NCBI RefSeq assembly: GCF_010093535.1
Contig: NW_022985200.1
Location: forward strand, 169,773-233,772
Direction: 5' to 3'
From: Lindgomyces ingoldianus
Taxonomy: Eukaryota; Ascomycota; Dothideomycetes; Pleosporales; Lindgomycetaceae
DNA length: 64,000 bases
Part shown: piece by piece, positions 57,645-64,000 of the stretch
How positions within the stretch are numbered: position 1 is the first letter of the stretch
Layout: each line of letters begins with the position of its first letter
The notes under the pieces: generated by a model
The model's input: the letters and a program-made list of their open reading frames with translations, nothing else
The model's database searches: none
Told to the model about the DNA's origin: nothing
Translations under genes and position numbers: made by a program

Positions 57645-57872
57645 ACCTCAAGGACAAGCTCGTCCACCGCAAGGACAAGCTCATCCACCGCAAGGACATA
57701 CTCGTCCACCTCAAGGACATATTCGTCCACCGCAAGGACAAGCTCGTCCACCGCAACGACATACTCGTCCACATCAAGGACAACCTCGTCCACATCAAGA
57801 ACAACCTCGTCCACATCAAGAACAACCTCGTCCACATCAAGAACAACCTCGTCCACCTCAAGGACAACCTCT
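57645..57872. repeat. 21-bp minisatellite, about 11 units
   Basis: Units of the type ACCGCAAGGACAAGCTCGTCC with ACCTC, ACCGC and ACATC variants. The length is a multiple of three, so frames stay open through it on both strands (Ser/Thr/Arg-rich on plus, Asp/Val/Glu-rich on minus). It lies in the N-terminal part of the gag region. Confidence 0.92.
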
Positions 57873-57916
57873 AACCAACTACGTCATAAATATGACAGAC
57901 TCTGCTGATATGCTAG

Positions 57917-58504
57917 TCTCAAAGACTACAATTACTCAACACAACCAATGACTGGGACCGATGGATCTACCTCCAAAAGTCAGTCGCGCAACAGCTGTTT
58001 GTATGGGAATACTGCAACCCAGAGCTCTCAGCAGCCGAGGTGAGGATACTAGGAGACGAACCAGTCGAACCAACATACGACGATCATCAATCCGGCGCTA
58101 CTAAACCATCTGAAATGGATGCGAAAAACCTATCCGGCTATACCGCCGACCACAATCAATGGGAGCGCAAAATTACAGAATACAAGACCCTGCGCAAATC
58201 TCTAGCTAGGATGGGCGCAGAGATCTCTCGTACAATCGCACTCCAGCACTACTTCTTGATTAAGGATCACAATGATGCCTACAACAAACTCGTAGCGCTC
58301 AAACGTCAACTAGCACCAACCAGCTCCAATCGCCAAAGGATACTTATAGAGCAATACCGAGCTCTTCAAAAGAAACCACGCAAGGATTTTGACGCATGGC
58401 TAAGCGAATGGCTACAAACTGTCGGGCAGTACAGAAGAGCGAATCTTCCAGATGTCCAGGGTACCCGCGCGCAAACTGACTTGCTTCGTACTATTAAGCC
58501 TTAA
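57917..58504 (+). CDS. Copia-type Gag-like protein, truncated
   Basis: Frame open from after a stop at 57914-57916 to TAA at 58502-58504 (195 codons). It has no ATG at its head, so it may originally continue from upstream across a frameshift in the minisatellite. It begins LNTTNDWDRWIYLQKSVAQQ; VWEYCNP, NQWERKITEYKTLRK, HNDAYNKLVALKRQLAPTS, RKDFDAWLSEWL and RANLPDV follow. This order is that of the Gag domain of fungal Ty1/copia elements. The zinc knuckle and all of pol are missing, and the stop falls exactly at the junction with the inverted LTR. No RIP damage. Could be translated only if an upstream start is used. Confidence 0.75.
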   Translation, partial: SQRLQLLNTTNDWDRWIYLQKSVAQQLFVWEYCNPELSAAEVRILGDEPVEPTYDDHQSGATKPSEMDAKNLSGYTADHNQWERKITEYKTLRKSLARMGAEISRTIALQHYFLIKDHNDAYNKLVALKRQLAPTSSNRQRILIEQYRALQKKPRKDFDAWLSEWLQTVGQYRRANLPDVQGTRAQTDLLRTIKP

Positions 58505-58714
58505 GCACTAGAGGCATGAGGAACTGGATTGAATTCATTGCTAGAGGAGTCCTTTGTAGGAGTCTATATATATGCGAAATAAGTGGGTGAGTCTTGGCAA
58601 TAGACCATGGTGAGATAGATGCATATGACTATGGTGACGACGCATCCGGTCATGGTGACGACGCATCCGACCATGATGACGACGCATCCGACTATTGTGT
58701 GACTACTGCAAACA
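58504..58714 (-). repeat. Inverted LTR copy at the right end of the gag element
   Basis: Reverse complement of 57180-57366 with few differences and an extra GACGACGCATCCG-type unit. It lacks the terminal CACATAGCTTCACA of the left LTR. Confidence 0.85.
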
Positions 58715-58719
58715 TTATA

Positions 58720-58877
58720 TATTATTTAAAGGCCTAAAGTATAAGCTGTATCTAACATTCTTTTAACATGTCTAAGTAGCGTTAATAGAAATGCATTTGT
58801 GTAGAAAGAGTAGTTTAGTATAGTTTTAGTAAAAGTAAACAACTTAGGTGTGTAAGCAACTTGCTAGTAGAGTACGT
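58720..58877. mobile_element. ACGTAC foldback element, right end fragment
   Basis: Matches the last ~160 bases of the foldback family (TAAAGTATAAGCTG, GTGTAAGCAACTTGC) ending GTAGAGTACGT before TA (58878-58879). The rest of the copy is missing. Confidence 0.75.
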
Positions 58878-58879
58878 TA

Positions 58880-59062
58880 GTAGTTATTAAAGCTATAGTG
58901 CGCTGCTTATTCTATGTAGTTAAAAATCTTTATATTTTTATCTAACTTTAACTAAGTATTTAGAGAGATTTAGTAGCTGCACATCGCGATTTGCAGTTTA
59001 CTAGCAAAGTGCGCGTGCTAAAAAGGCGAGGGTGACGCTAAGCATTACGCTGATTTTTAATA
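58880..59062. other. Short spacer, no feature
   Basis: TA-rich start, then un-RIPed CACATCGCGATTTGCAG and GCGCGTGCTAAAAAGGCGAG blocks. No family recognised. Confidence 0.4.
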
Positions 59063-60026
59063 ATGATGATGATGTCTTTATTACGCCCGGCTCTAGCCTA
59101 GAGGGCACTAGTGTGTTATTACCTAAGCGCTTCCTTGGTGATGGCTTAACTCCTTGTAGCCCTTACATGCCTCCTGCTCCGCTATCTAGCGTAGTTGTTA
59201 CATATCCCTCTAATTATAATTTGTAGCAAGTGTTCTTAAAGTCTCTTTTTTAAGTGTTTAAAGTCCTTTTCTTAGCAAGTAAAGCAGAGCCTGCTGTTAT
59301 ATAGAGTTAGTATTAAGCGTCTCTTTCCTACTATTGTCTCTATAGTTCTAGGTTCCTATCTTCTTTTTTGCTCTAGGCAGCCTATTGCTATTGCGTACTT
59401 AACTGTTATCTTTACTGTGTTAATGTCTAGCAACTATTCTGCTAGGTCTGCTAGTGCCTTTTTTTTAAAAAGAAGGGGAGGTTTTCTTTTCTAGTCTTTA
59501 TTTACTAAAGCATTTATATTTAAAGTGTGTCCTATCTTTAGCATTAAAAAAGGAAGTGCTAAATAGTTTCTTCTGCCTAACTATATATGCACATGTTTAA
59601 GTCTACAGCTTTTATTTAGTTTAGGTATATATTTAGCTATATTATTTTAGTTTATAATTATGCTAGTATGTTTACTTCTTGCTAGGTTAAGGTGTTATAG
59701 AGCTTTTTAGTGTGTTTCTTTAGTAAAGCTATGTTTATCTTACGCAAGTATTTCTTTACTTTTATTAGTAAGTCTTTTCTTTGTTTTTAGTTTTTTACTA
59801 TAGTCCTAGTTACTATTAACTTTACTTAGTAAAAAAGTTTAGTTAGCATACTACTATTTACTATAGCTTTTCTTACTACTTTTTTAGCCTTTTTTACTAA
59901 ATTATTGCTTCCTGCTAGGCACTATACTATATATACAGAGCACTGCCTTTTCTTTAGTGCTTAAGTTGTGTTATAGATCTATTTAATGCTAGCTTAGCTA
60001 GACTAATCCTGCAGTTAGTGTATTAC
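59063..60026 (-). mobile_element. LINE (Tad1-like) 3' part
   Basis: Minus-strand non-LTR element with 3' end CTAGAGCCGGGCGTAATAAAG followed by ACATCATCATCATT. Upstream, the C-terminus of ORF2 is readable: AEETI-stop-HFLF-stop-C (the Cys/His segment typical of Tad-clade proteins), then LPFFFKKKALADLAE-stop-LLDINTVKITVKYAIAIGCL-like blocks. The 5' part is cut at the copia LTR. The last ~160 bases are un-RIPed. Confidence 0.75.
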
Positions 60027-60397
60027 TGTCAGATTGAAGCACTGTTTCTAGGCTTCCTAAGATGAATGATGGGTTTGGATATGATGTATGGGTTGATGAT
60101 TGATTGTGTTGATTTATCGATCCTTTTTCTGCTCTACTCGTGTTGCTCGGCTTTTTGTTTTGCCGCTCCGAGTCCCTCGCGCACTTGCCCTATGCGCGAC
60201 CAGCTTGCAAAATGCTGCAATTTGCTGCAAACTGCTGCAACATGCTGCAAAATGCTGCAACATGCTGCAAAATGCTGTAATTTGCTACAAAATGCTGCAA
60301 TTTGCTGCAACATACTGTTCGAGCTTATTGCTCGTACTATGTAGCAGCTTTCGTCAAGCGTTCCTCCTGTCTTGACAGTAGGTGCGCATATCTGACA
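60027..60397 (-). repeat. 3' LTR of copia-3 (LTR-A)
   Basis: 371 bases, TGTCAGATT to ATCTGACA on the plus strand, reverse of 44020-44370. It lies directly next to a purine tract in the right orientation for the minus-strand copia pol beyond the gap. That identifies LTR-A as this family's LTR. It has about ten 11-bp units at 60205-60312. Confidence 0.88.
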
Positions 60398-60412
60398 CAC
60401 CCCCTTAGCTTG
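60398..60412 (-). other. copia-3 polypurine tract
   Basis: AAGCTAAGGGGGTG on the minus strand immediately before the LTR. Confidence 0.75.
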
Positions 60413-60445
60413 GACATGCTTTAAGCTGGTTCCCGATTGCGCAAC

Positions 60446-61183
60446 NNNNNNNNNNNNNNNNNNNNNNNNNNNNNNNNNNNNNNNNNNNNNNNNNNNNNNN
60501 NNNNNNNNNNNNNNNNNNNNNNNNNNNNNNNNNNNNNNNNNNNNNNNNNNNNNNNNNNNNNNNNNNNNNNNNNNNNNNNNNNNNNNNNNNNNNNNNNNNN
60601 NNNNNNNNNNNNNNNNNNNNNNNNNNNNNNNNNNNNNNNNNNNNNNNNNNNNNNNNNNNNNNNNNNNNNNNNNNNNNNNNNNNNNNNNNNNNNNNNNNNN
60701 NNNNNNNNNNNNNNNNNNNNNNNNNNNNNNNNNNNNNNNNNNNNNNNNNNNNNNNNNNNNNNNNNNNNNNNNNNNNNNNNNNNNNNNNNNNNNNNNNNNN
60801 NNNNNNNNNNNNNNNNNNNNNNNNNNNNNNNNNNNNNNNNNNNNNNNNNNNNNNNNNNNNNNNNNNNNNNNNNNNNNNNNNNNNNNNNNNNNNNNNNNNN
60901 NNNNNNNNNNNNNNNNNNNNNNNNNNNNNNNNNNNNNNNNNNNNNNNNNNNNNNNNNNNNNNNNNNNNNNNNNNNNNNNNNNNNNNNNNNNNNNNNNNNN
61001 NNNNNNNNNNNNNNNNNNNNNNNNNNNNNNNNNNNNNNNNNNNNNNNNNNNNNNNNNNNNNNNNNNNNNNNNNNNNNNNNNNNNNNNNNNNNNNNNNNNN
61101 NNNNNNNNNNNNNNNNNNNNNNNNNNNNNNNNNNNNNNNNNNNNNNNNNNNNNNNNNNNNNNNNNNNNNNNNNNNNNNNNNNN
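60446..61183. other. Assembly gap (738 N)
   Basis: Unresolved bases inside copia-3, between the polypurine-tract region and the RT/RNase H end of pol. Any frame drawn across it is meaningless. Confidence 1.
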
Positions 61184-63265
61184 ATAAGTTTAATCCTACT
61201 TATAGGTGTAGTGTGCTGCAGGTCTTTTCTATTAGCTAGCCTAGCTATCTTGTTAATATATAAGGCCTATAATAGCTAAATTATTTATTACTATTAATCT
61301 CTAATAATCTTAACTTCTAGAAACTATTATAGGTCCTTGCCTTCTATTAGGGTATACTTCTCTTATAACTAGTCTACTACACGCTGTGCATCTGCTTTAG
61401 AGCCTTTTCTGTACGCAATAATAAGGTTGTCTATGTAAAAGAAGACAAATATTCTAGCTTTAGTTATGCAGTAGGGTTTTTATAGTATAGCTAAGAACTT
61501 AAGGCCTTTAAAAGTTATTATAAAATAGTATTACTAAAGTAGAGAAGAAATTTATAGGCTATATAATGCCTTTTAAAGCTTTAGTATTGTACCTAGTTTC
61601 TAATAGCCTCTTAGCATCTGCATGTAGATGTTGCGGTTAATTGCTGCATGTACAAATGCGTTAGTTATGTTATATTATTTAAGCTCTAAGTTAAAGCGTG
61701 CAGATATTACTATTAGCATTTAAAATAAGCGTCTTGCTAGGGTAGCAGCGTAGGTATCCTATGTAGTAATGTTTCTCTATTAATTGCTGCAGACTACTAG
61801 TTGTGCCTTACATCTTTGTAATCTATAGTGCTTGTTAAGCTTGTAAGTGTACACCTACAAATAATCTAGAATTTGCTGTCTAGCTGCCTTAATTAGCTTT
61901 GTTTAGACCTCTGTCTAAAATTTTATTATCTAATAACTATCTAGGTGCGTTCTTTCTGCTGCCTTAAACATCTTATATAAAGAGTGCTTCTCTAGTTGCT
62001 TTTAGGTTAATAGCAGAGGTAGCATCTAGCTTTTATAAGATGTCTTTTTTTTAAATAGTATTCTTATTAATGCTGCTTTATCTAGCGTCTTGCTACTATG
62101 CTTTCCTACACTTTTAGATCTTATGCTAGCTATAAAGGCTGCAGCTTATAGTATAGTCTTTAAAGACTTTATTTAGCTTAGCTTTAGTGCTGCTTTAGCT
62201 ATTAACTATATAAGTAATGCTATAGGTGGCAAAGTATTTAGAGAAGATAGATAGTTATCTCTAATCTTTCTTTCTTAATAGTAGCCTAGTAGATCTACTT
62301 TATTAAAATTTAATATATTATTTATAGTGTTGTTTTTATAGAATAACTTTGTCTTTAGCTAATAACTAGGTGTTAAAAGCTTAATTATTTTAATGTATGT
62401 AGTAATTTTCTTTATAGTGTTGTGTATAAGGTTATCTATTTAGTCTTTAAGCTTACTACTAAAAATTAAGTGTTTATTAAAAATAATATTATGTGTATAA
62501 ATTACTTTTGCTAGCAGTAGTATCTATACACAGTAGATATTTAATAATTAGTACCTAACTAGATATCTAATCTACGCCTTTAGGTCTAGCCTCTGTAGCT
62601 TAGATTTATTTTAATGTGTGTTATTAGTTATTATAAATGCTTTATAGCTATAAGCTTTTAGATGTGTAAAGCTTAGCTTTTAAATTAACATAATAACTCT
62701 ATTATTTAAAGCTGCTTATGTAAAGAAAATCTTGTATAGTGTTTTCTAGTTGTTAGCATAGTTTAGCGTCTAATTATATAGGTATACGCTAGCTTTAGTA
62801 ATGTATAGCTATATGTTCTATAGTAGGTTAGCATCTAGTTGCATAGCCTGTAACTTCTTCTTATTTACACCTTTTAAGCGTTTAGCTTCTCTATTCTAGG
62901 CTTGTGTATCTAGTGCTAAAGGCTTAATAGTTATTCTATGCAATGCTAGCTAGCGTTCTACCTCTAGTTTTACTATTATAATCTTATTATTAGCTTTAAT
63001 AACCTTTACACTAATATTATAATAGTTCTTTAGAAAGAGGATAAAGATTATAAAAGCTTTAATAATTAATTTAGTAGGCCTATTATCTTTAAAGTAAAGG
63101 TCTTACTAAAGGCTAGAATACTTATTAGTAATTAGCATTTAACTCTACTCTTTTATAATGCTCTATGCTTTATATGTATAAAAATTAATTAATAGTCTTT
63201 TACTAGGTCTACTATTACTACTTTATAGTGTGTAGCTAATTTATTATTATATCTTAGCTTTACTA
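61184..63265 (-). pseudogene. copia-3 pol remnant (integrase, RT)
   Basis: Read right to left. Integrase core: VKVIKANNKIIIVK near 62960-63010 (Asp to Asn), TQAXNREAKRLKGV at 62870-62906, matching the usual QNGxAER region, and YITKASVYLYN near 62770. Then the RT: FVFFYIDNLIIAYRK at about 61410-61450 (YVDD to YIDN), KIIRD near 61300 and INKIARLANRK near 61230. This is Ty1/copia order (integrase before RT). The gag and 5' LTR sides are cut at 63266 by a TIR element. Many RIP stops. Confidence 0.85.
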
Positions 63266-63267
63266 TA

Positions 63268-64000
63268 ACGTACTTCATGGGCGAGTTGCTCACACACCTG
63301 AGTCGCTCACTTTTGCTAAGACCCCACTAAACCACCCTTCCTACACTAATGCATTCCCCATAACACTACTTAGACGCGCTAAAAGAATGTTAGATATAGC
63401 TTACGCTCTAAGCTTTTAAATAAGACATAAAACTCTTAAAGAAATGTGCTATAGCTATATGCAAGGTCTTGTAAAAGATAATAAATAACTACAGCGCTAG
63501 ACAACCTTTACAAGCTAATTCTACAGCTAAATTATAAAGGCTAGGCAATAAAAAGGAGCAGGTAATTATTAAGACTATACTTAAGCTATATGCGCAAGGA
63601 ATTTCCCCTTAGATAGCATTTATAGCTAATATAGCTAATTCTTTGCGCGCTAAGCGTAATCTAGGCTATGTTTGCATAAACTAGCCTAGTACGTTTGTAA
63701 AGCGTTATTTAGAGCTTAAAGTAAAGTTTTAAGCGTAAGTATAGTTAAGAGATATCTAGCTAATTATAAACTCTATCTTGCTAAACTTGTACGTGTTATT
63801 ATCCTAGATGCTATACTTAGCTTTAATATTCTCTATAAGGCTAAACCTGCCCTAAATTACTCTAGGACTCTTGTAGAGGGCTCTCTTATAGTTGTACTTA
63901 CGCTTAAACGTTACTTTAAGCTCTAAATAATGCTTTACAAACGTACTAGGCTAGTTTATGCAAACATAGCCTAGATTACGCTTAGCGCGCAAAGAATTAA
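63268..64000. mobile_element. ACGTAC foldback element, left arm, runs off window
   Basis: ACGTACTTCATGGGCGAGTT after TA (63266-63267). Collinear with 13263-14100 but without the 93-base duplication next to a gap, which supports that duplication being artificial. The left arm ends near 63730 and the inverted right arm starts near 63900. Confidence 0.88.

Larger units (their letters stand above)
57180..58714 (+). mobile_element. Copia-like gag element with inverted right LTR, mostly un-RIPed
   Basis: Left end TGTTTGCAATAGTC, right end GACTACTGCAAACA, perfect TTATA duplication (57175-57179 and 58715-58719). The left 201 bases behave as an LTR (TG...CA, TATATATA box) followed by a primer-binding site and a copia-type gag frame. 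The right ~211 bases are the same LTR inverted, lacking its last ~15 bases. There is no pol. Composition is normal, with CpA sites kept, in sharp contrast with all surrounding elements. Confidence 0.85.

Noticed and set aside
57595..57867. Trp/Arg-rich and Asp/Val-rich minus frames
   Set aside because: Translations of the 21-bp minisatellite; no start context or domain.
57645..57872. CRISPR-like array
   Set aside because: Contiguous tandem units without unique spacers in a eukaryotic TE; a minisatellite.
60066..60400. Cys-rich small-protein-like frames on both strands
   Set aside because: Same LTR-A array in opposite orientation; not effector-like proteins.
60437..61279. 280-residue frame across the gap
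   Set aside because: Almost all of it is Ns, so it has no meaning.

Overview
The window looks like an AT-rich, transposon-packed compartment of a filamentous ascomycete nuclear genome (Pezizomycotina; Dothideomycetes is a guess only). Nearly everything is a transposable element (TE) remnant in which CpA has become TpA while CpG (gcgc, cgcg) is largely kept. That is the mark of repeat-induced point mutation (RIP). Reading frames of gag, pol and transposase can still be followed, but they are full of CAG/CAA/TGG to stop changes and D-to-N, G-to-S and C-to-Y changes.

Layout. 1-700: edge fragments (a pogo-type terminal repeat piece and a copia LTR piece). 700-12901: a Ty1/copia element on the minus strand, split by a complete Ty3/gypsy element (Gypsy-1, 4402-11798, minus). 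12902-22045: part of a TA-flanked terminal-inverted-repeat (TIR) element, invaded by a 1.2-kb foldback element and by a complete chromodomain gypsy element (15186-21764, plus). 22046-31712: another TIR fragment, then an LTR split by Gypsy-2 (23115-31633), which itself carries a solo copia LTR that carries a LINE. 31713-33409: first normal-composition island, with an intact four-exon minus-strand gene resembling Tse2-type ADP-ribosyltransferase toxins. 33410-38112: LTR piece, TIR elements and a gypsy remnant. 38113-39155: possible small TIR element. 39156-41522: second normal-composition island with an intact 371-aa hypothetical gene. 41523-44522: solo LTR split by a pogo/Fot1-type transposon and a copia LTR. 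44629-57175: a four-deep nest of TIR elements with Gypsy-3 (48638-56378) in the middle. 57180-58714: a mostly un-RIPed copia-like gag element whose right end is an inverted LTR. 59063-60026: LINE 3' half. 60027-63265: Ty1/copia element on the minus strand with a 738-base gap. 63268-64000: another foldback TIR element running off the edge.

Only two genes appear intact and host-like (32183-32962 and 39908-41023). Target-site duplications (TSDs) and empty-site comparisons between copies give a consistent order of insertion, so the nesting is read from the sequence rather than assumed. The main points for follow-up are the Tse2-like gene island, an antisense reading frame conserved between two diverged gypsy families, the element with two U3 ends, the TIR family with exchangeable terminal modules, and the escape of the outer edges of every complete element from RIP.
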